Assembly: GCF_004339805.1 (NCBI RefSeq)
Contig: NZ_SLUI01000006.1
Span: forward strand, 167,399 to 231,398
Reading direction: 5' to 3'
DNA from: Anaerospora hongkongensis
GTDB taxonomy: Bacteria; Bacillota; Negativicutes; Sporomusales; DSM-15969
DNA length: 64,000 bases
A program made the translations under genes and the position numbers. Of the stretch, positions 1 through 8,769 are shown piece after piece (the stretch's first letter is position 1; each line of letters begins with the position of its first letter). The notes beneath the pieces are model-generated. The model was not told the DNA's origin and did not search any database. It was given only the letters and a program-made list of their open reading frames with translations.

Positions 1-1845
1 AGTATTCTTGATGGTGATCATAATACCTTATTGCCATATTGGTTGCCACCGGTAAATTTGGCATATAATCTGGCCGCTACAGAATTTCCTTCACAGCTTA
101 CAGGGCGCTTTCCTAAGAATGGATTTTTACCAATGGTTTTGTGCCAGCAGTTGGGGCTTTCCGCAATGTTGTTTTTAGGCAGCTATTATATTTATAGTAA
201 GCGGCGTTCTAGGGAAAAACGGGGATTATCAACCATAGTGCTGGCAACAGCTGCCTTTGCTGTATTTTTGGCTGGTTCTCTTTCCTTCGTCCTGGAGTAT
301 AAAGCGCGCGAGCAAAGTTATCAAGAGTCTTTTAAGAATGCGGTGGCTGATGCCGGACAAGCAGCAGATCGATCAAATAGGCTGCAACCGGTTAGCTATG
401 TAATGGATATTAATTTGAAAACAGCCCTGAATACTGTAGACTGTGATGTAAAGCTGGTTTTAAAAAACACAGGTGACAGCCAGGTACAAGAGATTCCTCT
501 GACCTTGAAAAATTATTATGCTGTTCAGCATGTAACCGATGGCAGTGGTGAACAACTTGTTTGGGAAAGACAAGGTGACTTTGTTGCGGTGAAACTAAAT
601 GAGCCTCTTGCTGCCGGAGCCACTATGGAAATTGCTTTGCATTATTCGGGCAAAGTAGGGGAGTGGTTTACAGACTATGAGGCCCAGCCGAGGGGATTGA
701 TCAATTTTGTTTCACCGGCGATGACCTTGTTACGGTCTGGCCATGCATGGTATCCGGTTTTAGGTAAAAACCCGGTATACAACATTGCTGAGTATCAGAG
801 CAGATGGAGTAATGAGCCTATCCAGAACTTGTCGGCGCGCAATGTCTCCCACCTGCCTGCCGCCTTTGCGATAACTGTTGAAATCGATCGGGACATGGAA
901 GTTGTTACGGGACTACCCTTACGAGAAGGGATTGATGTATCGGAGGGAACTGGCAGAAAGTTTACTTTTTTCAGTTCGTCTGCCCAGGACGCTTTTTTGC
1001 TAGCTGCTCCTTATGTAAAAATAGCGGATCAGAGCACTAATGTGACAGCTTATTGTGCAAAACTGCATGAAGAGAACGCAAATACAATCATTACACTAGT
1101 CAAGGATCGGACCACGTTTTATGAAAACCTGATACCCCGGACGAACAAGCAATATTTGAGCGTAGTTGAGGTGCCTCAATTCTTACTGGACAGCTGGCTG
1201 GAAGAAACTGCTGAACGCAGAAAATTAGGATTGAGAAATGCTATTTTGATCTCAGAATATTTCTGGAAATTATTGCCCAACGAAGAGACAAGTGAAAAGA
1301 AATTACAAATGCTTTATTTTGAAGAGGCTGTTCTCAGTCTTTGGTGGCCGGCATTTGATACAAGCGCCCCGGGAAGTATCAGTGCCGGGATGCTTTCTTA
1401 CATGTATACCTTATATAAAGAGAATGGATTAGGCAAAGCGTATTACGAGGATGTGAAACAATTTTGGCTGCAATTTAAGCCAGTGCCTAACTTGGTGGCT
1501 GGCGAGGATGGGGATAGAAGCCAGGCCGGGGGCGACAACCTGGTGGTAAAAGAGATTTTTTTAATCCTCGATGATATTAGGCAATCAGAGCTTGGTGATG
1601 AAGGTGTAAAATCCTTTATGCAAAAGATTTATGCAGAATCTGTCAACACATATGATAGAGAGCTTGGCTGGCCCGATATGCTTCACATTATGGATGATTT
1701 TGGACAGGAACTGTTACAAAAAGGTTATTCCACTCAACAAGTCAAGCGGATTATGACAGGGCCAAGGCAAAAGGCGGAAGCGATGAATTCCCAGAATTTA
1801 GTTTCTGTAGAAGAAGCAAAATCCTTTAGGTTTCGGGTTCGCTGA
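1..1845 (+). CDS. Membrane protein with degenerate M1-peptidase-like domain (5' truncated)
   Basis: The reading frame is open from base 1, so the true start lies upstream; a TTG at 31 has no convincing ribosome site. Two hydrophobic segments (about residues 37-58 and 67-85, counted from the TTG) precede a long soluble part. That part resembles the N-terminal beta domain and catalytic region of M1 aminopeptidases, as found fused to ABC-2-type permeases. Where M1 enzymes carry HExxHxWW, this protein reads EAVLSLWW (about residue 430), and the downstream NEGFA-type glutamate motif is also absent, so the zinc site appears lost. Function is unknown. By analogy it may be a non-catalytic extracytoplasmic domain of an ABC transporter permease. 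It ends before a terminator at 1890. Confidence 0.6.
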   Translation, partial: SILDGDHNTLLPYWLPPVNLAYNLAATEFPSQLTGRFPKNGFLPMVLCQQLGLSAMLFLGSYYIYSKRRSREKRGLSTIVLATAAFAVFLAGSLSFVLEYKAREQSYQESFKNAVADAGQAADRSNRLQPVSYVMDINLKTALNTVDCDVKLVLKNTGDSQVQEIPLTLKNYYAVQHVTDGSGEQLVWERQGDFVAVKLNEPLAAGATMEIALHYSGKVGEWFTDYEAQPRGLINFVSPAMTLLRSGHAWYPVLGKNPVYNIAEYQSRWSNEPIQNLSARNVSHLPAAFAITVEIDRDMEVVTGLPLREGIDVSEGTGRKFTFFSSSAQDAFLLAAPYVKIADQSTNVTAYCAKLHEENANTIITLVKDRTTFYENLIPRTNKQYLSVVEVPQFLLDSWLEETAERRKLGLRNAILISEYFWKLLPNEETSEKKLQMLYFEEAVLSLWWPAFDTSAPGSISAGMLSYMYTLYKENGLGKAYYEDVKQFWLQFKPVPNLVAGEDGDRSQAGGDNLVVKEIFLILDDIRQSELGDEGVKSFMQKIYAESVNTYDRELGWPDMLHIMDDFGQELLQKGYSTQQVKRIMTGPRQKAEAMNSQNLVSVEEAKSFRFRVR

Positions 1846-1889
1846 TGAACGTTTGATGGAAGATAATAGAAAATATGCAGGTATATAGA

Positions 1890-1918
1890 CAAGGCACTTT
1901 TGGTGTCTTGTTTTTTTT
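1890..1918 (+). terminator. Rho-independent terminator
   Basis: CAAGGCAC pairs with GTGTCTTG (one G-U pair) around a 5-nt loop and is followed by eight T. It closes the upstream membrane-protein gene. Confidence 0.75.
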
Positions 1919-2058
1919 ATATAAAAAATTGCCTTACTTTGAACCAAAGCAAAGTTACTCTCGTATTTATTATGGAGAGCAAGGTGGGAATAGCCACTAT
2001 TAAACCATTAATCCGAACTAGATGAATTAGATAGACCTGGAGATCAGCAGACCGACGT

Positions 2059-2107
2059 GAGCAATTGAGGCTCGACTGGCTAGCAATGAGTCGAGTTTCA
2101 ATTGCTC
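2059..2107 (+). promoter_or_regulatory. Long leader hairpin before the sugar-transfer cluster
   Basis: GAGCAATTGA (2059-2068) pairs perfectly with TCAATTGCTC (2098-2107). Inside it CTCGACT (2071-2077) pairs with AGTCGAG (2089-2095). No T-run follows, so it is not an intrinsic terminator. It lies about 60 bases upstream of the GT2 start and may be a leader structure. Confidence 0.4.
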
Positions 2108-2167
2108 GTTGCTTACACGGCAGAGTGCAGGGTCTATGATTTGACGAAAGAGAGGGCGGAGATAGAA

Positions 2168-3121
2168 ATGAAACTGATCTCAGTAGTTGTACCTGTTTTT
2201 AACGAGCAGGAGAATCTGAATGTTTTTTACCAAGAAGTCCGTAAGTATATGGAGCCTTTAGGCTATGCTTATGAATTAATTTTTATTGATGATGGCTCTA
2301 GTGATGATACTGCGGTGATTCTCGAACGCATGACCAAGCAGGATACAAAGGTTAAAGCGGTTCTTCTGGCACGAAATTTTGGGCACCAAGTGGCTTTAAC
2401 CTGCGGTCTTGATTATGCGCAGGGGGATGTGGTGATCACCATGGACGGTGATCTGCAGCACCCGCCGGAGTTGTTGCCGCTTTTGCTGAGCAAATGGGAA
2501 GAAGGTTTTGAGGTCGTGCAAACCATCCGCGTAGATACAACTGGCGTCTCTTGGTTAAAGAAGTTTACCTCGAGTATGTTCTACCGGTTAATTAATAGCA
2601 TGTCCGATGTTCATATCGTGGAAGGCGGATCAGACTTCCGGCTGCTCGATAGAAAGGTTGTTCAAACTTTCCGGTCTTTTAAGGAGAAAGCCCGATTTAT
2701 CCGGGGGATCATTGGCGATATGGGGTATCGGCAAGCGCATGTGGAGTTTGTGGCGCCGGAACGTTTTGCCGGGAAGTCTAAGTTCTCACCCAGAAAGATG
2801 CTTTCTTTTGCCCTTGCCGGTATTACCGCTTACTCAAAACTCCCCCTGCGCGTTGCCTTTTATCTTGGCTTACTTTTTGGTGTGTTGAGTTTTGGCTTGA
2901 CCCTGAATGTGGTGTACACGAAATTGTTTACCGCTGATGCTGTTCCGGGGTGGGCTACGGTCGCAGTGAGCATATTGACGCTTGGAGGCATTCAATTGGT
3001 AGGCCTCGGGATTATCGGTGAATATGTTGGTCGCATTTTTGAAGAGGTTAAGCAGCGACCGTTATACTGGGTCAGTGCTGAATTCAAAAGTGGTACGGAA
3101 AAAATCAAGTTGCAGCAGTGA
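2168..3121 (+). CDS. Polyprenyl-phosphate glycosyltransferase, GT2 family (ArnC/GtrB-like)
   Basis: A 317-residue protein predicted to move a sugar from a nucleotide donor to undecaprenyl phosphate at the inner face of the cytoplasmic membrane. The N-terminus (ISVVVPVFNEQEN) and the DDGSSDDT and MDGDLQHPP stretches are the GT-A nucleotide and metal-binding motifs of the family. Two C-terminal hydrophobic hairpins (about residues 225-250 and 262-288) match the GtrB/ArnC topology. I chose the ATG at 2168, not the upstream alternative at 2102, because GGCGGAG sits just before it and the family starts there. The epimerase and GT39 genes that follow suggest one route: make the sugar, load it on the lipid carrier, transfer it outside. 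Confidence 0.85.
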   Translation: MKLISVVVPVFNEQENLNVFYQEVRKYMEPLGYAYELIFIDDGSSDDTAVILERMTKQDTKVKAVLLARNFGHQVALTCGLDYAQGDVVITMDGDLQHPPELLPLLLSKWEEGFEVVQTIRVDTTGVSWLKKFTSSMFYRLINSMSDVHIVEGGSDFRLLDRKVVQTFRSFKEKARFIRGIIGDMGYRQAHVEFVAPERFAGKSKFSPRKMLSFALAGITAYSKLPLRVAFYLGLLFGVLSFGLTLNVVYTKLFTADAVPGWATVAVSILTLGGIQLVGLGIIGEYVGRIFEEVKQRPLYWVSAEFKSGTEKIKLQQ

Positions 3122-3134
3122 GAGGAGAGCAGAA

Positions 3135-4055
3135 ATGAAAGTATTAGTAACAGGGGGAGCCGGTTTTATAGGCTCACACATTGTTGACTTATTGCTTCAA
3201 TCGGATATACAGGTAACAATTCTGGACAATTTGAGCACCGGGGCATTTCGCAATATCAATCCGGGGGCTGTTTTTCTGAAAAAGGACATTCGGGATGCGG
3301 ATCTTACGGAGTTGCTGGCAAGCGAGCGATTTGATTATGTTGTGCATCAAGCCGCGCAAACAACGGTAGCTAATTCGCTGAAAGATCCCTATTACGATTG
3401 TGATGTGAATATTCGTGGATTCATTAATTTGCTTGAAGCAAGCCGGTTGACGGGAGTAAAGCGAATTGTTTCCGCATCAAGTGCGGCCATTTATGGCGAT
3501 ACTGCCGTTTTACCGATTCATGAGGACTGCAAGAAGCGACCGATTTCTTTTTATGGTGAAAGCAAGTTGACAGGGGAACATTATCTGAATTTATATTATA
3601 AAAACTTTGGGCTAGAGTATGTTGCATTGCGCTATGCCAACGTGTATGGGGAGCGCCAGGGTGATAGCGGTGAAGGTGGCGTGATCAGTATATTTTTAAA
3701 TCGATTGCTTGCTGGTCCGGGGCTAACCGTATATGGCGATGGAAAGCAGACCCGGGATTTTATTTATGTGAAAGATATAGCGGCAGCAAATTATAAGGCG
3801 TTATTTTCCCAGTCAGCAAACCGCAGCTATAATATCAGCACGATGAAGGAGACCAGCCTTCAGGAGCTGCTTGAACTGCTCATGCAAATCGCTGGAAAAC
3901 AGCCCGAGGTGATTCGCCATGCGGCGCGGGACAACGATATACGACGTTCGGTATTGAACAATCAGGCTGCAGTTAATGAACTTCATTGGCAGCCGGCTTA
4001 TACGCTAAAGGACGGCTTATGTTCAATGCTGCGTGCTTTGCAGCACCGAAGGTGA
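3135..4055 (+). CDS. NAD-dependent nucleotide-sugar epimerase (GalE-like, extended SDR)
   Basis: A 306-residue extended short-chain dehydrogenase that probably epimerises or dehydrates a UDP-sugar. The Rossmann motif TGGAGFIGSH is at the N-terminus. SSAAIYG and the YGESK tetrad (Tyr-x-x-x-Lys shifted to Y-G-E-S-K) form the catalytic region, and RYANVYGERQ is a typical family segment. The start at 3135 follows GAGGAGAG; a longer form beginning at 3018 would overlap the previous gene by 100 bases. It lies 13 bases after the GT2 gene and is clearly in its operon. The exact substrate cannot be told from sequence. Confidence 0.85.
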   Translation: MKVLVTGGAGFIGSHIVDLLLQSDIQVTILDNLSTGAFRNINPGAVFLKKDIRDADLTELLASERFDYVVHQAAQTTVANSLKDPYYDCDVNIRGFINLLEASRLTGVKRIVSASSAAIYGDTAVLPIHEDCKKRPISFYGESKLTGEHYLNLYYKNFGLEYVALRYANVYGERQGDSGEGGVISIFLNRLLAGPGLTVYGDGKQTRDFIYVKDIAAANYKALFSQSANRSYNISTMKETSLQELLELLMQIAGKQPEVIRHAARDNDIRRSVLNNQAAVNELHWQPAYTLKDGLCSMLRALQHRR

Positions 4056-4195
4056 AGAATGATTTTTTCACTGTTTTGTGATGGAAATTGTGTCCATTAT
4101 TACGTCTGCCTCGGCAGCATGGACGACGGACAAGCTCCGATTAATGTTGAAAAATTTAATTAATGAAAACAAGTTGCTATTATTAGAGAGGATTT

Positions 4196-5854
4196 ATGAC
4201 AATGAAAATAGTTAATGCTATAAACAAACTTGTAACTTCCCCAAAAAACTATTGGGGCCTATTTCTGATTTCATTTTTGGGCTATATGTTTTTTAACCAA
4301 GCTATACCCATCACCGATCCGGTAGAATCGAACTATGCGCTTACAGCGAAAGAAATGGTGCTGTCAGGGGACTGGGTGTCACCAAGGATCTATGGAAATG
4401 TCTGGTTTGATAAGCCTATATTCTTTTACTGGCTTACGGCCTTATCCTTTCAACTCTTTGGATTTTCTGAGTGGGCAGCTCGGCTGGCGCCTGCTTTGTT
4501 TGCTGCTGTGGGAGTAGTGCTGCTGTATTGGTTTGCAAGCAAGACCGTAACACGAAGGTCCGCATTATTAGCAGCGCTGATTATGGGAACATCCTTCGAG
4601 TATATAGTACTGGCTAAACTAGTGATTACCGATATGGTGTTCTTTGTGTTTAATTGCGCAGCTCTGGGATTTTTTTATCTGGGGTATGTAAAGATGGATG
4701 GCACCAAACGATGGTATCTGGCTGCCTATGTGAGTATGGCGCTGGCTGTATTGACGAAAGGGCCGATTGGCGTTCTGCTGCCTGCTTTAGTCATGCTGTT
4801 AGTGATTATGGTGCAGCGCAATTGGACGGAACTTAAAGAAATGTATCTGCTGACAGGAGTTTTGCTCTTTGCCATTGTGGCACTGCCCTGGTACGCTGCC
4901 ATGTATACCTTGCACGGCATGGAGTTTATCAATAACTTTTTCGGTGTTCATAATTATCTGCGGGCAACCGTTTCCGAACATCCGAAAGATAATGTGAGCT
5001 ACTATTACCTTGCTGTATTTTTGCTCAGTATGCTGCCTTGGTCTGCTCTGGCCATCAAAGCTTTGGTCCAAGGATATAAAGAGTTGCGTTCCCGGAAGTC
5101 TCCTCTGCTGTTGTTTCTTTTCTTGTGGATAGCTGCTTATTTGGGCTTTTATTCGCTAATGGCCACTAAATATCTGACCTATACGTTTCCCATCCTCTTT
5201 CCCGTGGCAATCCTAACAGCTAGTCAACTGGAGCGGATGCTGGCACAGGGACAAACGAAGGAACTTTTCTACTGGATAGGGGTTCCTGTGGCCTTGCTCA
5301 TGGTTGGTTATATGGCAGCAGCTCATCGCTATCTGGCGGGATGGGAACTTGGCCTGGCTACAGGCAGTCTCCTACTGTTTCTGGTGTTCAGCGTGTGGAA
5401 TGCAAGCAACCGGACTGCAGTCGATGTTTTTAAATTGCTTTGTCTGTGCCAAGCGGGGTCATATATCATCCTTTCCCTGTTTCTATTTCCTATCATAGCG
5501 GAAAGCCGGTCAGGAAAAGAGATGGCTAAAAGTATGGTCGACCTTAGAATGGAGAAGATAGGGATATATCAGTTTTACAGTACTTCGGCGGTTTTTTATA
5601 GCGGCAAGGTTGCAGTCAAGCTTACTCCGCGAAGTGAAGTGAATTTCCGTGAGGAAGAAGAGCTGGACTGGTCAAGCAAATACACCATGCCGACCCAGGG
5701 GATAGCTGACTTTGGGGAGAAGCCCCCGTTATCTGATCGTCTGATCATCGTGAGAGATAAGCAAAGAGAGCAGTTCCTGCCGGAGGCGGCGAAGTTTAAT
5801 TATCAGCTGCTAAAAAATAGTAAAGGCTTTTCTTATTATTTTATTAGGGAATAG
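4196..5854 (+). CDS. GT39-family (ArnT/PMT-like) membrane glycosyltransferase
   Basis: A 552-residue polytopic protein with about a dozen membrane segments. It starts with an NQAIPITDPVESNYA loop; the DPVE acidic residues correspond to the first periplasmic loop of ArnT/PMT enzymes. Members take a sugar from a polyprenyl-phosphate carrier and attach it to lipid A, protein or wall polymer on the outer side of the membrane. With the GT2 and epimerase genes upstream this suggests surface modification, plausible in an outer-membrane Firmicute. The 140-base gap before it holds no clear terminator. ATGs at 4196 and 4202 are both possible after AGAGAGGA. Confidence 0.8.
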   Translation: MTMKIVNAINKLVTSPKNYWGLFLISFLGYMFFNQAIPITDPVESNYALTAKEMVLSGDWVSPRIYGNVWFDKPIFFYWLTALSFQLFGFSEWAARLAPALFAAVGVVLLYWFASKTVTRRSALLAALIMGTSFEYIVLAKLVITDMVFFVFNCAALGFFYLGYVKMDGTKRWYLAAYVSMALAVLTKGPIGVLLPALVMLLVIMVQRNWTELKEMYLLTGVLLFAIVALPWYAAMYTLHGMEFINNFFGVHNYLRATVSEHPKDNVSYYYLAVFLLSMLPWSALAIKALVQGYKELRSRKSPLLLFLFLWIAAYLGFYSLMATKYLTYTFPILFPVAILTASQLERMLAQGQTKELFYWIGVPVALLMVGYMAAAHRYLAGWELGLATGSLLLFLVFSVWNASNRTAVDVFKLLCLCQAGSYIILSLFLFPIIAESRSGKEMAKSMVDLRMEKIGIYQFYSTSAVFYSGKVAVKLTPRSEVNFREEEELDWSSKYTMPTQGIADFGEKPPLSDRLIIVRDKQREQFLPEAAKFNYQLLKNSKGFSYYFIRE

Positions 5855-6031
5855 GAGATTTTGCTGATAATCGTTGGTTGCAGCAAAGCTACTGAAGTAG
5901 TTACTTGCAGCTAAGTATTGGACTTAACGAAAAGATGTGCGATAATAAATTTTGGTTAGCTAAATGTTGATGTAACGATTAGCAAATCAATGCTTGCTGC
6001 TACAGCAGCAAGGCTAGGGAGGCTTATTTAG

Positions 6032-6577
6032 ATGCGAAAAGTAATTTTAGATTTGGCGGTAACCTTAGACGGGTTTATAGAGGGGCCAAATGGGGAAATA
6101 GATTGGTGTATCATGGATGAGGAAATGGCCTTTGAGCAGTTTCTAAGTGAAATAGACACAATCCTGTATGGGAGAAAAAGCTACGAATTATGGGGCGAAT
6201 ATACCCCTGATGATCATGCTTCTGAGAATGAACAGCAAATTTGGACACTGGTTCATAGCAAAAAGAAAATCATATTTTCTACCACATGCAAAGATCCAAG
6301 TGGTAAGGTACAATATATTAATAGCAATATCGAAGCGGAAATAAGAAAGCTCAAGCAGGGGCATGGTAAAGATGTATGGCTTTATGGCGGAGCAAGCTTA
6401 ATTTCCACGTTTATCAATCTTGGGTTGGTGGATGAGTATCGCCTGTCTGTACACCCGGTTGTGCTGGGCGCTGGCAAACCCTTATTCGAAAGTTTGCGTG
6501 AGCGGCTCAGCCTTGGGCTTACGGATGTGCGAAGGTACAGTTCGGGAGTGGTCCAATTGGTGTACCGAGCAAGGTAG
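6032..6577 (+). CDS. Dihydrofolate reductase-family protein (RibD C-terminal-like)
   Basis: A 181-residue protein of the YyaP/RibD-C fold. MRKVILDLAVTLDGFIEGP, the YGRKSYELWG segment and the C-terminal VHPVVLGAGKPLF stretch are typical of the family. Members bind NADPH, but few have assigned substrates, so a true DHFR role is not claimed. The start follows GGGAGGC. It stands alone between two longer gaps. A 25-nt piece of this gene (6323-6347) recurs at 48936-48960, where there is no intact gene. Confidence 0.8.
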   Translation: MRKVILDLAVTLDGFIEGPNGEIDWCIMDEEMAFEQFLSEIDTILYGRKSYELWGEYTPDDHASENEQQIWTLVHSKKKIIFSTTCKDPSGKVQYINSNIEAEIRKLKQGHGKDVWLYGGASLISTFINLGLVDEYRLSVHPVVLGAGKPLFESLRERLSLGLTDVRRYSSGVVQLVYRAR

Positions 6578-6622
6578 CCTATTTATGGGTCTGTGATGGA
6601 ATAGTGAAGGTGGATAAATTGC

Positions 6623-7390
6623 ATGTATTACGAGGAAATTACCAAAGTAGCGACCTCGGCGCAAGCCAAGATTGATTTGTTAAGAGCAGGCAAAGCGAAA
6701 TACATCCTATCCTCGGCTTTGGCCGGGATGTATGTGGGCTTTGGAATCTTATTGATCTTTACGATTGGAGGATTATTGTCGCAGGGGCAAGTACCGATCG
6801 TTAGAATTGTTATGGGACTTTGTTTTGGTATTGCTCTGAGTCTTGTTATCATGGCTGGCTCGGAGCTTTTTACCGGGAACCACATGGTGATGACAATTGG
6901 GCAGCTAGAGAAAAAAGTAGCAGCCCACGAAGTCCTTGCGATTTATTTTTTTAGTTTTGCCGGTAATCTCATTGGGGCAGTGTTTTTAGCAGGACTCTTT
7001 GCTTATTCGGGGCTGATTAGTGGTAGTACGGGGGCTTTTATTGTAAAGACGGCGCAGATGAAGATGGCGCTGCCGTGGGACCAGCTTTTGCTGAGGGGAA
7101 TTTTGTGCAATACGCTGGTCTGCCTGGCAGTATGGTGCTCTTTTCGAATGAAGGAAGAGACGGGAAAATTAATTATGGTGTTTTGGTGTTTGTTTGCTTT
7201 TATTACAACAGGCTTTGAACACAGCATAGCGAACATGACGCTGCTGGCGGCGGCGCTATTTGTTCCAGATAGTGTGGGCGTATCTCTGAATGGTTTCGCC
7301 TATAATCTTTTCTGGGTCACAGTAGGCAACTTCATCGGCGGGACACTATTGGTAGCACTTCCTTATTGGTATATTGCAAAGAAAAGTTAA
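6623..7390 (+). CDS. Formate/nitrite transporter family channel (FocA/NirC-like)
   Basis: A 255-residue protein with six hydrophobic segments, the FNT fold. The SELFTGNHM stretch and the GNLIGAVF and VTVGNFIGGTL repeats are the hallmark half-helix regions of FNT channels. In an acetogen, formate is the entry point of the methyl branch, so a formate channel is the most natural reading, but nitrite or hydrosulfide cannot be excluded from sequence. The start follows GAAGGTGG. The next gene downstream is separated by a repeat element. Confidence 0.85.
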   Translation: MYYEEITKVATSAQAKIDLLRAGKAKYILSSALAGMYVGFGILLIFTIGGLLSQGQVPIVRIVMGLCFGIALSLVIMAGSELFTGNHMVMTIGQLEKKVAAHEVLAIYFFSFAGNLIGAVFLAGLFAYSGLISGSTGAFIVKTAQMKMALPWDQLLLRGILCNTLVCLAVWCSFRMKEETGKLIMVFWCLFAFITTGFEHSIANMTLLAAALFVPDSVGVSLNGFAYNLFWVTVGNFIGGTLLVALPYWYIAKKS

Positions 7391-7452
7391 TAAACCGAAG
7401 GCGACCACCACAGGCTTGGCCGTCAATAAGAAGGGCATGACATTAATTCTAT

Positions 7453-7699
7453 GGGGTCAGGCTTGACTTATTTGATAATTGACTTATTTACGTAGTTCAT
7501 AGTTACTCTCAAAAAAATGAGCAGCAGCTTAGCAAGAACTGTACTGATATATCAAGTTGTGGAATTAAATCTATTACCAAAGCTGGGCTAGCGTTAAATA
7601 CTGATTCGGCCATCGCAACGCGTGGATATGAGCGTGGAAAGGTACTACAATGTAATTTGAAAATAAATCAAGCCAATTAAATAAGTCAAGCCTGACCCC
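7453..7699. mobile_element. 247-bp element with 21-bp perfect terminal inverted repeats (MITE-like or transposase remnant)
   Basis: The left end (7453-7473, beginning GGGGTCAGGCTTGACTTA) is the exact reverse complement of the right end (7679-7699). The same end sequence occurs singly at 44041-44060 and 58541-58561. The interior has an open frame without a start (about 7483-7680, 65 codons) that I do not recognise; it may be the eroded tail of a coding gene. Such termini are typical of non-autonomous elements or of repeats mobilised by a transposase in trans. No transposase gene is visible in the window. The rest of the gap (7700-7871) shows nothing clear beyond the ribosome site of the next gene. 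Confidence 0.6.
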
Positions 7700-7871
7700 G
7701 TCTAGTTGGCACCGAGAGCTTGCGTTCGTGCACAAAAATACTACTTGACAACCATACTTTTAATTGATAGAATTTTCACGAAATGATATGTGAATGTTTT
7801 AACAAACTATTGTTTGGGAAAATGCAAACCTCCTTTGAAATCAATTTTTTTCGCTAAAGAAGGAATTGTTT

Positions 7872-8672
7872 TTGTATATTATCGGAGAAAGAATTAATAG
7901 TAGTACTCGCGCCATTGCGTCGGCAATTGCAGAACAGAATAAACATTTTATACAGCAAATAGCCATTGATCAGATTGAGGCAGGAGCCCACAGCATAGAC
8001 CTTAACGCAGGAACGTTTGGTGAAAGGGAGGCTCCTCTTTTGGCTTGGCTGGCGGAATGTGTGCAAGAAGCAACCGCTGTACCGCTATGTATTGATAGTC
8101 CTAATCCAATCGCCTTGGAGCAGGCTTTAGCTGTGACTCGCCAAAAACCAATTGTCAATTCAATTACCTTGGAGAATATCCGGTATAAAGAGTTAATACC
8201 GCTTATTACATACTATAAGACTTCTGTTATCGCGTTGTGTCTTGATGATACCGGTATATCGGCAAAGGCGGAGCGGCGTTTTGAAATTGCTTGCCGGCTC
8301 GTGGATAAGTTATCGAATGATGGGGTGGATCTCAGGGATATATATCTTGATGTTATGGCTCAGCCGATTGGATCGGATAGCGGATCGGGCAGAGTGCTAT
8401 TGGATACTGTCAGGGCGGTTAAGGAAGGAATTCCCGGGGTTCATATCTGTTGCGGATTAAGCAATGTATCTTTCGGTTTGCCTCACAGACGTTTATTAAA
8501 TCAGGCTCTCGCCGTTGCGCTTGTAACCTGCGGCATCGATACGTTGATTGCGGATCCTCTTGATCAAAAGCTAATGGCACTATTGGGGGCCGCAAAAGTC
8601 ATAGCAGGATCGGATAAGTATTGTTGCCAATATATAAAAGAATATAGGGACGGAAGACTGTTAAAGGCCTAG
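7872..8672 (+). CDS. Pterin-binding methyltransferase (AcsE/MtgA-like, DHPS fold)
   Basis: A protein of about 266 residues related to methyl-THF:corrinoid methyltransferases. YIIGERINSS, AGAHSIDLNAG, PLCIDSP, PIVNSIT and GLSNVSFGLPHR follow the same order as the AcsE gene at 34115 in this window (IGERING, AGAHYLDINTG, PLCLDCT, GMINSCK, GLSNVSQKTPHR). It should transfer a methyl group between THF and a corrinoid protein. The TTG at 7872 is preferred over the TTG at 7866 because AAGAAGGA (7857-7864) then lies 7 bases away instead of one. A cognate corrinoid protein follows after 97 bases. No substrate-specific methyltransferase is next to the pair. Confidence 0.8.
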   Translation: MYIIGERINSSTRAIASAIAEQNKHFIQQIAIDQIEAGAHSIDLNAGTFGEREAPLLAWLAECVQEATAVPLCIDSPNPIALEQALAVTRQKPIVNSITLENIRYKELIPLITYYKTSVIALCLDDTGISAKAERRFEIACRLVDKLSNDGVDLRDIYLDVMAQPIGSDSGSGRVLLDTVRAVKEGIPGVHICCGLSNVSFGLPHRRLLNQALAVALVTCGIDTLIADPLDQKLMALLGAAKVIAGSDKYCCQYIKEYRDGRLLKA

Positions 8673-8769
8673 CCGGAGGACTGTGTTTTGGTGTGATGCC
8701 TTTCGTTGAACCGGAGTCGAACGGTGGTTTGTAAAGGTATTTCAAGTTTGAATTTAGGGAGGTGGAAGT

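Noticed and set aside
3018..3134. Longer N-terminus for the epimerase
   Set aside because: It overlaps the GT2 gene by 104 bases, and the Rossmann motif and ribosome site both support ATG 3135.
7483..7680. Open frame inside the 247-bp element as a gene
   Set aside because: No start codon with a ribosome site and no recognisable family. Kept only as a possible coding remnant within the element.
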